Numbered from the stretch's first letter, positions 24,662-34,551 are shown. The stretch is 64,000 nucleotides of DNA from Microcoleus sp. bin38.metabat.b11b12b14.051 (GCF_013299165.1 NZ_JAAFKD010000004.1:248001-312000), one strand, 5' to 3'. Numbers and translations: made by a program. The notes: generated by a model from the sequence alone, not told the origin.

Positions 24662-25235
24662 AAAATCTCGCACAATTGCTAGCGACAATTGAGCCAAGAT
24701 AATCGAGCTGAGATACATAATTGCACCGTAGGGGCTAGGCGATATACAGGTGAGATTGCCAACAAAAGATTGACCAACCCTTGGTCTATCAACTTGTTTA
24801 GTCGGTTTGGATGCCACCTAAAGTGTGGCAATTAAACTAAATGTCGATCGCAGTACCCACCCAAAATCTATTGAGATGACAGGGGCCCGGCGAAAGCACA
24901 AAAACAGAGACAGCACAAGTTGAGGGTAAAATTTAAGAGAGAAATTTGGTGGTCTAAAAACCTTAATGGTTGAGACATAAACCGTATTTCTATCATCAAT
25001 TTCCGGCAAAAAGAGAGGCTGACGACTAATTTTTTTAAATTAGTAACAGACATATGATTTTTGTTTAGTCTTGATCGAGCGTACGAGGGCAAAAGTCCGG
25101 AGTACGCGCTGAGGGCGCCAGTTTTGCCGGAAGCGTCAGTTCAAGGTTTTGTGGCGAAAGAATCCTCATCTACAATAATAATCAAAAATTGAGATGGGGT
25201 GCGTTCAACCGCTAGTTAGGTCTCGTGAAATCCCT
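24662..25235. other. structured intergenic region, possible non-coding RNA
   Basis: These 574 bases have no gene. TTCCGGCAAAA (25001-25011) and TTTTGCCGGAA (25122-25132) form a perfect 11-base inverted repeat about 130 bases across. Inside it are a CTAATTT/AAATTAG stem and a GCGTAC/GTACGC stem around an AAAAGTCCGG segment. Nested stems of this kind fit a structured RNA or a small palindromic element. Confidence 0.35.
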
Positions 25236-26285
25236 ATGAGTAGCACTTCAGAAAAGTCATCTACATCTCCATCTTTACTGTCAGCTCAGACCCTAGTGAT
25301 TGTGGGAATTGTCTGGGCTGTAATGGCGTTGCTGTTCTTTTTACTGTTCAGCGTCCCGCTTTCAGAAGACAAAGGTTTACCGCTTTGGTACCGAATCGGC
25401 ACTTATATTTTTGAATGCGGAGCATACCTGGGAGCGTCTTTAGTTTGTTTCAGAAACTGGAAAAGCCCCCACATGGTCAGCGGGCGCAACGTCTGGCTGG
25501 GCATCGGTCTGGGGATGCTCTTCTATTTTATCGCCGGGGTGCTATTTGGTATTTGGGAACTGTATTTCGAGGTCAGCCCTGACGTAAGTCCAGCAGATGC
25601 GTTTTATCTGGGTAGCTATGTAGTGCTGATTGGAGGCATGGTCATAGCTGTGAGTTCTAAGCGCCTAAATCTAGAAATTTGGCAGTGGGGTTTGTTAGCG
25701 GGAATTGCAGCCTTTGGGATTGTTGTAGCTATCTGGGTTGCTGCACCTGACTCTTGGAGGGCACAGCTAGGAATGGGTGTTCCCGCCCAGGAAGTCGTGA
25801 CAGGAGCTGCACCAACCGAAAAAGGAAAAGGAAAAGCCCCGGCTATAGAAAATTCGTCTCAGTCAAAAGCAAAAGCAGCCACGGCTGCTAAACCCGCAGC
25901 CGAAGAAGAAACAGAATCAAGTAAAGCTCCCGCATGGGTGATGGCACTTGACGAGCAACTGTCGCCTTACGCCTATGCAATCAATTTGTTTTACATAGTC
26001 GGGGACGTTTTTCTGCTGATTATTGCTACTGCGTTGCTGCTGGCGTTTTGGGGAGGACGTTTTTCCCAATCCTGGAGGATGATTGCGGCGGCAACTTTTT
26101 CGCTTTACATCGCTGATATGTACTTTAAATGGCGGGATACTCAGGCTGAAGGTGCTTATCAAAGTGGCAGTTTGCTGGAAGTGTTTTTTGTTTTCAGCGC
26201 CATCCTCTTTGGAATAGGAGCTATCTTGGAACATGACATCTCAACCCGTTCGCGCCAGAGCAGGCGGACTCGCCGCGCCGCTTAG
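25236..26285 (+). CDS. multi-pass membrane protein, cyanobacterial, unknown function
   Basis: This is a 349-residue protein from the ATG at 25236; the open frame extends upstream to 25194 without a better start. About eight hydrophobic segments are split into two bundles by a low-complexity Ala/Lys/Glu-rich loop (about residues 190-235, with the GKGKAPA phrase). Acidic and aromatic residues flank the second and third helices. The C-terminus is very basic (RSRQSRRTRRAA). The family is not recognised. The next gene starts about 150 bases downstream on the same strand, so they may share a transcript. Confidence 0.65.
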   Translation: MSSTSEKSSTSPSLLSAQTLVIVGIVWAVMALLFFLLFSVPLSEDKGLPLWYRIGTYIFECGAYLGASLVCFRNWKSPHMVSGRNVWLGIGLGMLFYFIAGVLFGIWELYFEVSPDVSPADAFYLGSYVVLIGGMVIAVSSKRLNLEIWQWGLLAGIAAFGIVVAIWVAAPDSWRAQLGMGVPAQEVVTGAAPTEKGKGKAPAIENSSQSKAKAATAAKPAAEEETESSKAPAWVMALDEQLSPYAYAINLFYIVGDVFLLIIATALLLAFWGGRFSQSWRMIAAATFSLYIADMYFKWRDTQAEGAYQSGSLLEVFFVFSAILFGIGAILEHDISTRSRQSRRTRRAA

Positions 26286-26438
26286 CGATTGGAGATTGGG
26301 GTTGCCGAAGCAAGCAGGGACGCGAAAGCTTTTTTAGCCTTGTCGGCTTCTGTCAACTCCCAATCGAAGATGAAAATATCACTGTTCGCCGATCGCACTT
26401 GCTGCGTCTTTTCACGTCTTTTTGCTGGAAAACTTGGC

Positions 26439-27449
26439 ATGACGCCCACAAAACTCTCGGATTCAGACAAACGCGAACTCCTCAGGCTGTACCGACAGTC
26501 CGATGAGAATACGATCGCTCTGGCCAAGCGCTACGGAGTGAGCAGTTCGACTGTCAGGCGCATCCTTCAGGGCGCTTTGTCAGAGCCGGAATACGAACTT
26601 TTACTCCATAAAAAACAAAAGCGTTTGTCCGATCTCCGCAGCGATTCTGAACCGACACAGGCCAACGCCGCGCCGGCGACAGAGTGCGAAACCGCTCCGG
26701 CGGCCGGTGCGCCCCTGTCCGAGTCAGTGGGTGTCCCGCAGTCTGTCGCCAATTCCAAGCCGACAATCCGACAGCGTGCTGTACCAGCGGCCAAACCAAG
26801 CCCAGAACTCGAAATCCCAGCAACTTTACAGTCGGATTTGCAGGTTTCAGATTTACCAGCTCCCGCGGCGCCCAATCTTGCTCGTGACAGCCGCCGAGCT
26901 GCTGTGACTGGGGAACTGGGAATGCTCGCAGATGAAAATTTTAGCGATTTCGACGAAGATCGGGAGGACGACGGCGAGGATGATGATGATTTAGATGACG
27001 ACTTCGACGAAGATTTGGAGGATGAAGATTCTCTGTTTGAAGGAAGTCTGCTGGGTGCGATCCAGTCGGGGGAGTCGATCCTCTTCGAGGGCTTCGCTAA
27101 CGAGCCGAGGGCTACAGGGCCGATTCAAGTTTTGCCTTTAAGTGAAGCCACCCTGCCGAAAATTTGCTATTTAGTAGTCGATCGGGCGGCGGAGTTAATC
27201 ACTAGACCTCTAAAAGCTTTTGGCGAACTCGGTCAAATTCCGGCGAGCGAAATTCGCGAGAAAACTCTGCCAGTCTTTGACAATCACCGAGTAGCCCGCC
27301 GATTTTCTACCAACAATCAAAGAGTTTTCAAAATTCCCGATGGCAGGCTGCTACAAAAAGCTGCGCCTTACTTGCTAGCCAAGGGAATTACTCGGCTGTT
27401 GATTGACGGTAAGGTTTATTCGCTCTCTTCTGTACAGGAATTAACTTAA
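26439..27449 (+). CDS. helix-turn-helix protein with acidic central region
   Basis: A 336-residue protein from the ATG at 26439 (MTPTKLSDSDK). The first 50 residues hold a resolvase/transposase-like helix-turn-helix (NTIALAKRYGVSSSTVRRIL). A Pro/Ala-rich linker and an extremely acidic Asp/Glu run (about residues 167-200) follow. The C-terminal 110 residues form a compact conserved-looking domain (PKICYLVVDRAAELITRPL, VFDNHRVARRFS). The layout suggests a cyanobacterial DNA-associated regulator. The frame is open upstream to 26289, and a start at 26370 is possible. The end overlaps the convergent LapA-like gene by four bases. Confidence 0.65.
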   Translation: MTPTKLSDSDKRELLRLYRQSDENTIALAKRYGVSSSTVRRILQGALSEPEYELLLHKKQKRLSDLRSDSEPTQANAAPATECETAPAAGAPLSESVGVPQSVANSKPTIRQRAVPAAKPSPELEIPATLQSDLQVSDLPAPAAPNLARDSRRAAVTGELGMLADENFSDFDEDREDDGEDDDDLDDDFDEDLEDEDSLFEGSLLGAIQSGESILFEGFANEPRATGPIQVLPLSEATLPKICYLVVDRAAELITRPLKAFGELGQIPASEIREKTLPVFDNHRVARRFSTNNQRVFKIPDGRLLQKAAPYLLAKGITRLLIDGKVYSLSSVQELT

Positions 27450-27721
27450 TATTCTGCGGTGTCTGACTCTTCGGGATTTGCCTGAAATTGGCCACGGTTC
27501 GCTTGGGAATCTGAAAGGTTCCACAGCGGTTGCAGCAGCGCCGCGACGATCAGTCCCGCACTAATGCTCATCGCCAATACTAATCCTACGGGCAATTGTA
27601 TGGATTTAAAAAAGATAAAGTTTAAGGCTACTGGGGCGGCGTTCTGCACTGAGATTATGCCGATCGCGCTGGCTAAAATTGCGACTAAAAAACTAATGGC
27701 GAGCAGAGGAATTGTTTTCAT
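27446..27721 (-). CDS. LapA-family (DUF1049-like) membrane protein
   Basis: A 91-residue protein with two hydrophobic segments: residues 5-24, then 40-62 after the short NAAPVALNFIFFKS loop. This is the hallmark arrangement of lipopolysaccharide-assembly-protein-A-like proteins (VQNAAPVALNFI... LPVGLVLAMSISAG). A polar C-terminal tail ends it. In cyanobacteria these are inner-membrane proteins of unclear role. The start has no strong ribosome binding site. Confidence 0.75.
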   Translation of the reverse strand: MKTIPLLAISFLVAILASAIGIISVQNAAPVALNFIFFKSIQLPVGLVLAMSISAGLIVAALLQPLWNLSDSQANRGQFQANPEESDTAEY

Positions 27722-27913
27722 AAAAGGCTTGACAAGCTAATTATTTAACTGATATTATTACTTCATAATATCAGTATTATAATGGAAATATGTCTCAAAT
27801 TAATATTTTCGCAACCATCCCATTATGAAATAAATATATAATAAAAACATAGTAAAAGTCAAGGAAATACGAAAAAAAAATCGATTTTTTCAATATTCTT
27901 CAAAATAAAAAGA

Positions 27914-28201
27914 TTACACATCGCAATTTTTAACAAGTCCCGCTGTACTGCACGTAAATAATTGGCTGCCATCTAAACTAAATTGAATGAGGTTAACGTT
28001 ACCTGGATGTTGGTAATTTAACGTCACTTCATTTTCCAAATTCGATAATATCGCACTTGGGTCAGCAGCAGCAGCAGCCAGTATTAGTTTGTGGGGATGA
28101 AATGCGATCGCCCAAATACCTCTATTACCCTGTTCCAAACAAAGATGATGCACGTTCAGAGGATCTGCAATAGGTAAGGTGCGGGCTGCGCACCCTACCA
28201 T
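27914..28201 (-). pseudogene. WD40-repeat protein fragment
   Basis: 95 codons contain about two WD40-like blades (GIWAIAFHPHKLILAAAAAD and NLIQFSLDGSQLFTCSTAG). WD40 proteins have many such repeats, so this is a fragment of a larger gene. The first residues (MVGCAARTLP) come from a small GC-rich repeat (about 28178-28200), so the fragment has no proper start. Confidence 0.5.
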
Positions 28202-28245
28202 TTCAAGGCCTGGGGGAAAAACCCCGCATTGGCACAGTTTGAGAG

Positions 28246-29676
28246 TTAAACAGGTTGTAAGTGGGAAATTACCTTTTCCATGTATTCGGCAACTTTGGTT
28301 TCTTTGTCCGCAGAGTTGGTTTCCATGTAAACGCGCATCAAAGGTTCGGTTCCCGAAGGCCGCAGCAGTACCCAGCCGCCGTCTTCCAGATAAAGTTTAA
28401 TCCCGTCTTTGCGTCCGATTTCCTTAACGCCAATACCCGCTATTTCCGTGGGTGGATTCTTGGTAAAAGAGTCCAAAACGGCTGCTTTGTGGGCGTCTTC
28501 TAGGTGCAAGTCCAAGCGTTTGTTGAACAGGGGGCCGTCGGCTTCTTTGATGGCTTCTTCGACTAACTGAGAAAGCGGTTTGCCTTCGTAGGCGATCGCC
28601 TCAGCAACTAGCATATCAGCCAAAATCCCGTCTTTTTCGGGGATGTGACCCAAAACGCTCAAACCGCCAGACTCTTCGCCACCGATGAGTACGGCTGTTT
28701 CCCGCATTTTTTCGCCGATGTATTTAAAGCCGACTGCGGTTTCATAGATGGTTAAACCGTATTTGGCTGCCATATTGTCCAGCAAGTGGGTAGTTGCGAC
28801 GGTACGGACGATCGCCCCAGTCAAGCCTTTATTCTTAACCAAGTGACGCGCCAACAGCAACAACACGGTGTTTGGAGTCAACACGTTTCCCAACTCATCA
28901 ACAATACCAAAGCGATCGCTGTCGCCATCGGTAGCCAAACCCAAATCGGCTGCATCCTTCTTTACAGCTTCCACCAACTCGACTAGCTGTTCGCCCTTGG
29001 GCTCGGGCATTCCGCCACCAAATAGTACGTCGCGATAGGTGTGAAAACTTTCCACATCGCAGCCGCAGTGTTCCAAAACGCCGTCGAGATAGCCGCGAGA
29101 AGTCGAATACAGAGCGTCGTACTTCACCTTCAACTTAGCAGAGCGAATCCGCTCCACATCTATCAAAGTATAAAGAAACTTCAAATATTCGGGTTTCGGG
29201 TCAAAAGTGGAGATTTTATCGTTGTGGCTGCCTTTGGCTGGGGCATCAGAAGCACCAGCAATATTTGCCACAATGGTATCAGTAATTTCCGGGGTAGCCG
29301 GGCCCGCGTAGTCGGGGATGTATTTGATGCCGCAGTAAGGTGCGGGATTGTGCGAAGCCGTGAACATCAGGGCGCCTGCGGAGTTGAGATGCTTGGCGCT
29401 GTAAGCGATGACTGGTGTGGGGCAATCTCGATCGACCACCATCACCGTCCATCCCAAATCTGCCAAAACTTCCGCGGAGGTACGGGCGAACTCGTCTGCC
29501 AGAAACCGGGTATCGTAGGATACCAGCACTGGGCGGTCTTTGGTGTAAGCAGTTTCTAGGTAACTGGCGATCGCCCGCGTAACCTTTCGCACGTTGGCAA
29601 AAGTAAAGTCATGGGCAATCAGTCCCCGCCACCCATCGGTTCCGAACTTGATTTCTGTTGAATTGCTGGCGCTCAT
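28246..29676 (-). CDS. phosphoglucomutase/phosphomannomutase family enzyme
   Basis: A 476-residue alpha-D-phosphohexomutase, which moves phosphate between C1 and C6 of hexose phosphates, feeding glycogen and nucleotide-sugar synthesis. The active-site serine loop reads TASHNP, the metal loop DGDSDRFG, the sugar-specificity loop GGEESGG and the phosphate-binding loop RPSGTEP, so all four catalytic loops are intact. The ATG at 29676 is chosen because it follows AGAGGAAGTGG and matches the family N-terminus (IKFGTDGWRG); the frame is open for another 37 codons upstream. Sugar specificity (glucose, mannose or glucosamine) cannot be decided here. Hexose phosphates would also supply the exopolysaccharide locus at 51-64 kb. 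Confidence 0.88.
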   Translation of the reverse strand: MSASNSTEIKFGTDGWRGLIAHDFTFANVRKVTRAIASYLETAYTKDRPVLVSYDTRFLADEFARTSAEVLADLGWTVMVVDRDCPTPVIAYSAKHLNSAGALMFTASHNPAPYCGIKYIPDYAGPATPEITDTIVANIAGASDAPAKGSHNDKISTFDPKPEYLKFLYTLIDVERIRSAKLKVKYDALYSTSRGYLDGVLEHCGCDVESFHTYRDVLFGGGMPEPKGEQLVELVEAVKKDAADLGLATDGDSDRFGIVDELGNVLTPNTVLLLLARHLVKNKGLTGAIVRTVATTHLLDNMAAKYGLTIYETAVGFKYIGEKMRETAVLIGGEESGGLSVLGHIPEKDGILADMLVAEAIAYEGKPLSQLVEEAIKEADGPLFNKRLDLHLEDAHKAAVLDSFTKNPPTEIAGIGVKEIGRKDGIKLYLEDGGWVLLRPSGTEPLMRVYMETNSADKETKVAEYMEKVISHLQPV

Positions 29677-30591
29677 TTTATCCACTTCCTCTCGTCCTAC
29701 TAATCCTACCCGAAGCCATATCCTTAAAGACGTACTGACCGTGCTGTTTTTGAGGAGCCAGGGCCCGTGGGGCCTCCTCGACCTCATCCCGCAGCTTCCG
29801 GGGCGCCCTCATGCTTTCGGCAGAGGCATCGAACCGGGCAGACTTGGTAAAATTTCAAAGCGATCGGGCAAATCTATGGAGATTTTGGTTTGAAAGCGTT
29901 GTTGGGCGATCGAACTTTTGGGCGATCGAACTTTTGGGCGATCGGGCCTGTAAGGGATTGCTTAGCTTCCTGATGAAGCTCAGAAAACTGCTCGAAAAAA
30001 AAACTGCTCGCCGTAGCATTAACGAGACGCACATAAATTTTATTTATGCTCAGCTCAAATTTAATAATTTATTTATAAAAAGGCCAGGTGCCATGTGTTA
30101 AGGTTTCCTAACAACTGCAAGGCAGAAGATAAATTTATTGCTTCACCACCGGAAAATCAATCTAAGTCGCCGATCGATCGTGATGTAGCCTAGATTCTTT
30201 AAAAATGTAGGGCGATCCTCTTCGTTGGCTTCGCTAACGACAAAAGCGAGTTCAACTAAAAATATAAAATATCTCAAGGAGTATTTTTTTTCAAGGTATA
30301 TTTGACTTTAATTCTGAGCTTTTAAGATAAATTAAATTTACTTTTAGGCATCTTTAAAGGTAAATAAAAAAAGCGCTACCGCTCGATCACAATTACGATG
30401 TGATCGATCGCACAAGCGATAACGTTATTAACGTGCAACTTATATAAAGTGCAAGCAGTGCAGCTAAATGGCTGATAGTTTTAAGCATAATGGCTGATGA
30501 CTGTTAGCGTACAAATCCGGAAAATTGTATTTAGGAAAGTTAATAATCAGGGGAATCAATCGGTGCTAATTCACAAAAAACGAGGTTTCTC
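29677..30591. other. long intergenic region with repeats
   Basis: These 915 bases have no convincing gene. A GC-rich imperfect inverted repeat (GAGGAGCC/GGCCTCCTC) lies at about 29752-29780. A 16-base unit TTGGGCGATCGAACTT repeats almost three times from 29902. The rest is AT-rich. The final 40 bases before 30592 include the ribosome site of the next gene. Confidence 0.4.
29902..29945. repeat. 16-bp tandem repeat containing HIP1-like core
   Basis: TTGGGCGATCGAACTT occurs twice in tandem, then a third partial copy (TTGGGCGATCGGG). Confidence 0.65.
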
Positions 30592-31686
30592 ATGACAGGT
30601 ATTTTACAAGGATATTCAAAGTCTTTAGCTGTAGCAGATGACATTCCACAGGGACAGAGTTTTGCCCCGCAGGAGATCACAGGCTCGGACAATCAACAAT
30701 TGCCAGAGACTAAAGGCGTCAACGTTTCTTCTTTGGCGGTTAGCTGGGCAAAAAAATATTACAGTACAATCGCGGCACGAGAAAATCAAGCACATCGCCA
30801 AATTCCTCAAAGTCCAGAATCAAGCAATTTTGAGAGTAATCGAGCCAAGATAGTTGACAAATTAACAGAAACACTGAAAGTAGCCAGCGAGATAGCTTGG
30901 GGTAAAGTAGAAGCGGTTTTAGGGGAACAAATAGAGCGGCACGCGATCGCTCCTAGCTTAATTAATCGTGAAGAAATTGCCCGCGACACTCGCACCTTAT
31001 ATGGGAAAGCAATAGACGCTTACGGCGATAGAGAACCTGTTTTCCGCTTGTCTGTGCTGGTGGGGAAAGATATTGTCCGAATCAGGCGCAAATACTCAGA
31101 GACAGATCCGCTAGTGCTGGGATTTGTGACGTTGGAGTTTCAATATACTAGCAAAATCTTGTTAGGATGTCTTTCGGAGTCAGAGCGATCGGAATTTGCA
31201 CCCTATTTAAAAGTTGTAGACGACTACCTGCACATTCCCCACGGAGAGATTAACGAGGCTGCGGCGGATCACGCACCCAATTCAAAAGCTTTGTTAGCGG
31301 TTCAGCATTTGTTGCAGCAGACGACTCAAATTGCTAGTGCAGTGTACGATCGCGCTAGCGCCCAGCATCAAGGATACCGCAGCAACAGCGGTTATTTGAC
31401 CGATCGGGATGTCAAAATTTCAGGTATCCGGGATGTGGAAATTTTTCAAAGCTATCTGTGCTGGTGCGTTTTAACAGGAAGCATTGGCCCGGTACAACAA
31501 GAATTGTTCCCAATTTGCGTGATGCTCTACCCGAAACTTCATGTAAGTTGGGAGTTAGTCCAAGATATGCTGCTAATTTTGTTTTGGGAAATATCCGATC
31601 GCCTCCCGGCTGCGGATGTTATGGTATTTTTACCTTACTTGCGTACCCTGACAGAGATGTTTTCCAGCCATGTGTTTGAAAATTAG
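30592..31686 (+). CDS. helical protein of unknown function
   Basis: A 364-residue protein with a GAGG site eight bases before the ATG. The first 70 residues are polar and likely flexible. The rest is helical, with no membrane segment until a hydrophobic helix near the end (DMLLILFWEI). No motif or family is recognised. It stands alone, with a long AT-rich leader upstream and a heptanucleotide repeat immediately after the stop. Confidence 0.6.
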   Translation: MTGILQGYSKSLAVADDIPQGQSFAPQEITGSDNQQLPETKGVNVSSLAVSWAKKYYSTIAARENQAHRQIPQSPESSNFESNRAKIVDKLTETLKVASEIAWGKVEAVLGEQIERHAIAPSLINREEIARDTRTLYGKAIDAYGDREPVFRLSVLVGKDIVRIRRKYSETDPLVLGFVTLEFQYTSKILLGCLSESERSEFAPYLKVVDDYLHIPHGEINEAAADHAPNSKALLAVQHLLQQTTQIASAVYDRASAQHQGYRSNSGYLTDRDVKISGIRDVEIFQSYLCWCVLTGSIGPVQQELFPICVMLYPKLHVSWELVQDMLLILFWEISDRLPAADVMVFLPYLRTLTEMFSSHVFEN

Positions 31687-31728
31687 GGAATTGGGAATTG
31701 GGAATTGGGAATTGGTAATCGGTAATTG
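31687..31728. repeat. GGGAATT heptanucleotide repeat
   Basis: Four or so tandem units of GGGAATT, then degenerate copies. This is of the short tandemly repeated type common in filamentous cyanobacteria. Confidence 0.7.
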
Positions 31729-31748
31729 GCTCAAAATTTACTAATTAG

Positions 31749-32141
31749 TTATTTTAAAGTCAAAGCTGCAATTGCCAAGCAACCCCAACCGAAAATAAAA
31801 GCAACTCCGCCCAGCGGCGTAATTGCACCCAGCCATTTAATGTCAGTCAAACTCAGGGCGTACAAACTGCCTGAAAAGACGATCGTACCCGCAATAAAAG
31901 CCCATCCAGCGGCTGCAAAAAAGGTTTGAGACTCTTGGAGGCTGTTTAACAACAAAGCGACGAGTAATAGAGCCAGAGCATGGTACATTTGATAGCGGGC
32001 GCCGGTCTCAAAAATTGCTAAAGCTCGATCGCTCAATTGATTTTTCAAAGCGTGGGAGGCAAAAGCCCCGCCCGCAACTGATAAACCTCCGAATACGGCT
32101 GCGGCTGCTATGAAAATGCGCGTTATGATTAGGGTTGACAT
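31749..32141 (-). CDS. DUF423 family membrane protein
   Basis: A 130-residue protein with four hydrophobic segments and the family signature GAFASHALKNQLSDRAL followed by FETGARYQMYHALALL. This matches DUF423 (YgdD-like) inner-membrane proteins, whose role is unknown. The length is normal for the family. Confidence 0.88.
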   Translation of the reverse strand: MSTLIITRIFIAAAAVFGGLSVAGGAFASHALKNQLSDRALAIFETGARYQMYHALALLLVALLLNSLQESQTFFAAAGWAFIAGTIVFSGSLYALSLTDIKWLGAITPLGGVAFIFGWGCLAIAALTLK

Positions 32142-32378
32142 AATAGTTTTTTATTAGGAATTGGGAATTGGGTGGTAAGTTAACATCAATAAAGTTATTT
32201 TATAAGTCTTTGATTGGTCAACCGCAGATATCAGGCTGATAGACGCGGATAAACGCAGATATTTTCAAGAGATAAAGGTGAATGAATACAATTTGTCTAT
32301 TAATTTAAATCTGCGAAGAAAGGTGCGGAGCGCGCACCTTGGGTTTATGCTAAATTAGCTTTTGCAGATATTTCTAGT
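32142..32378. other. intergenic region
   Basis: AT-rich stretch with GGAATTGGG repeats near 32158. No gene is seen. Confidence 0.35.
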
Positions 32379-33065
32379 TTATTTTCGCACAGCTTCTAGC
32401 AAGCGAGAATAGTAAAAGCTAGTGCTATTCATGGCTGTTCTGTTAATCACAAAACCGTTGCTTTCTAGGATTTTGATAATATCTGCTTCCCGGTGCTGGT
32501 AAGCGCGGGTAGTTTTGCTAGGGCCCGGGAAAAGTTCGCCAAATTTTTTGAGGGCGGTAAGTGCTAAAGTTTTGGGGGCAAAACTGAGAATTAGTCGCGA
32601 TTGGGCGATCGAACTTAGGTGTGCGATCATTTCTGAGGCCTTACTTTGAGGATAGTGGATCAGCACGTCCAGACAAATAACCGTGTGAAATTTGCCCGTT
32701 AAAGCTTCCAAATCTTGAGCGGCGAAGGATATGTTGTACAGCTTCCCAGGAACGGCTGTCGATCGATCGTAGGCTTCTGCTACCATCTTGTCAGAGATAT
32801 CGCTAGCACAAACAATTGCTCCAGCCTCAGCCAGGGGAATGCTCAGAGAGCCTACACCGCAGCCAGCATCGCAGATACTCAGCCCGGGCAAATTGCCGTC
32901 TGCTTGCAGCCAGTCGATGACTGTATCCACTGTTTTCTGGTGCCCGGTGCGGATGTCTAGCTGCACTTTGTTGACTTTGCCGTCGCCGTAAATTCGCTGC
33001 CAGCGATCGAATCCTGTCGAGTTAAAATACTGTTTAACTATAGTCTTGTCGTCTACCAAATTCAT
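32379..33065 (-). CDS. chlM: magnesium protoporphyrin IX methyltransferase
   Basis: A 228-residue SAM-dependent methyltransferase. It methylates the C13 propionate of Mg-protoporphyrin IX, the step after Mg-chelatase in chlorophyll synthesis. The N-terminus VDDKTIVKQYFNSTGFDRWQ and the SAM-binding loop CDAGCGVGSLSIPLA are characteristic. ASDIS (second acidic motif), VICLDVLIHYP and the late AYQHREADI segment also fit ChlM. Length is normal. It is on its own, with repeat-rich DNA upstream of its start. Confidence 0.93.
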   Translation of the reverse strand: MNLVDDKTIVKQYFNSTGFDRWQRIYGDGKVNKVQLDIRTGHQKTVDTVIDWLQADGNLPGLSICDAGCGVGSLSIPLAEAGAIVCASDISDKMVAEAYDRSTAVPGKLYNISFAAQDLEALTGKFHTVICLDVLIHYPQSKASEMIAHLSSIAQSRLILSFAPKTLALTALKKFGELFPGPSKTTRAYQHREADIIKILESNGFVINRTAMNSTSFYYSRLLEAVRK

Positions 33066-33109
33066 CTGTTTGCCTGCTGCTGAGTTATTGCCAACGGTTT
33101 GATATTATA

Positions 33110-33302
33110 GCAGTTGACAGTTGACAGTTGACAGTTGACTGTTGACTGCTGACAGAAGAGCCCGCCCGCGGAGTCGAGGGGTTGACAGTTGACAGTTGAC
33201 TGTTGACTGTTGACTGTTGAACAAAGGAAGAGGGGAAGACGCGAAGAATTGCCCAATTCCGAATTCCGAATTCCGAATTCCCAATTCCCAATTCCCAATT
33301 CC
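33110..33302. repeat. heptanucleotide repeat tracts (CAGTTGA and CGAATTC/CCAATTC types)
   Basis: Two runs of GTTGACA/TTGACTG units flank a short GC-rich word (about 33160-33180). They are followed by a run of CCGAATT and CCCAATT units. Together they occupy most of the gap between nagA and chlM. Confidence 0.75.
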
Positions 33303-33321
33303 CCAATCTAAAATCTAAAAT

Positions 33322-34551
33322 CTAAAATAGTCTGTGCCAAGTCAATTCTTTGGTTGCTGTGTTTAAATTCCAGCGCAACAATTGACTTGCAGATTGACCG
33401 ATAATTCCCGGAAGCCCGATCGCCTTTCTGGGAGATTCAGTAGCCAGGGCGATCGCTGTTTGGGCATCGCAAATCCCCCACTTCACCAAATTTTGAACTC
33501 CTGCCAACAGCGGTAGAGTTGTACCGGCCAAAGTAGCAGATTCCAGGGGCGAGTGGTAATCCAATCTTACCCAAGCCGTACCTTTTCTGACTTCAATTTG
33601 TCGGGAATCCCAAGGATAAACACCATCAGGCAAACCCAAAGGAGCCAAAGCATCGCTGACTAAAAAAACACCTGTTTCGTACCTGCCACCGCGCAGCAAA
33701 AAATCGATCATGGTTGGAGAAACGTGCTTGCCATCAGCAATTAAACCGCATTTTACACCCGGATAAACGATCGCTGCTCCCAACAAACCCGGTTCTCGGT
33801 GGTGCAAGCTCGGCATCGCATTAAAAGCGTGAGTTACCATAGAAGCTCCTCGATCGAATGCTTGTTGTGCTTGCTCTGCCGTCGCTTGAGAATGTCCGAG
33901 ACTGACGGCAATTCCCAAACTTTGTAAATAGGGTATGACGGAGCCAGTGCTGTCTAATTCCGGTGCTAAAGTAATTATCTTGACAATATCGGCACAATCT
34001 CCTAAAACTTGCTTGACATTTTCTATAGTTAGGGGTAACAAAAACTCAATTGGGTGAGCTCCTCGCTTCTGGGGGTTGAGAAAAGGGCCTTCGAGGTGAA
34101 CGCCGATAATTTCGGCTCTTTTCGATTGATTGCTGGCAGGAGCAGCGGTTTTTGCACTGCGGATATAATCAGCTATCGCCCTGAGCGATCGTCTAAACTT
34201 ATCCAGAGAAGTTGTCACCAAAGTCGGCACAAAAGCATCGACTCCCTGATACCATAAAAATTGACAAATTTTCGGTAAAACTTCAATATCTTTGCTTTCT
34301 AAATCGGGGAAAGCCCAACCAAGGGCGCCGTTAATCTGCAAGTCAACACCGCCCAGAGAAATCAAATCGCCTGCTGCATCCAGCACTTGCAAATTCTCAG
34401 GAGCAATCCGTTTAAATACGGCGTCCATCGGACAAACTTTTTGAATTATGCCGGCTTCGTCAACAGCCAGCATTTGCAAATCCTTGCAGCCGGGAAGGCG
34501 AGCATTGAGAATATCTGTATTAGTAGCAGTTGGGGTTGTGGCTTCAGTCAT
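33322..34551 (-). CDS. nagA: N-acetylglucosamine-6-phosphate deacetylase
   Basis: A 409-residue amidohydrolase that removes acetyl from GlcNAc-6-P, producing GlcN-6-P for cell-wall recycling or amino-sugar use. The hallmark HLEGPFLNPQKRGAHP contains the metal-binding glutamate. LGHSQATAEQA and VTHAFNAMP supply the two histidines, and LVSDALAPLGLPDGVYP the catalytic aspartate region. Length fits the family. An ATTTTAG heptamer repeat directly precedes its start. Confidence 0.9.
   Translation of the reverse strand: MTEATTPTATNTDILNARLPGCKDLQMLAVDEAGIIQKVCPMDAVFKRIAPENLQVLDAAGDLISLGGVDLQINGALGWAFPDLESKDIEVLPKICQFLWYQGVDAFVPTLVTTSLDKFRRSLRAIADYIRSAKTAAPASNQSKRAEIIGVHLEGPFLNPQKRGAHPIEFLLPLTIENVKQVLGDCADIVKIITLAPELDSTGSVIPYLQSLGIAVSLGHSQATAEQAQQAFDRGASMVTHAFNAMPSLHHREPGLLGAAIVYPGVKCGLIADGKHVSPTMIDFLLRGGRYETGVFLVSDALAPLGLPDGVYPWDSRQIEVRKGTAWVRLDYHSPLESATLAGTTLPLLAGVQNLVKWGICDAQTAIALATESPRKAIGLPGIIGQSASQLLRWNLNTATKELTWHRLF

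Noticed and set aside
25085..25135. Possible RNase P RNA because of AAAAGTCCGG next to GAGGGC
   Set aside because: The conserved GAGGAAAGTCCGG context and the other universal segments are absent.
29041..29559. 172-codon plus-strand frame opposite the phosphohexose mutase
   Set aside because: It is the antisense shadow of a gene with all catalytic motifs intact.
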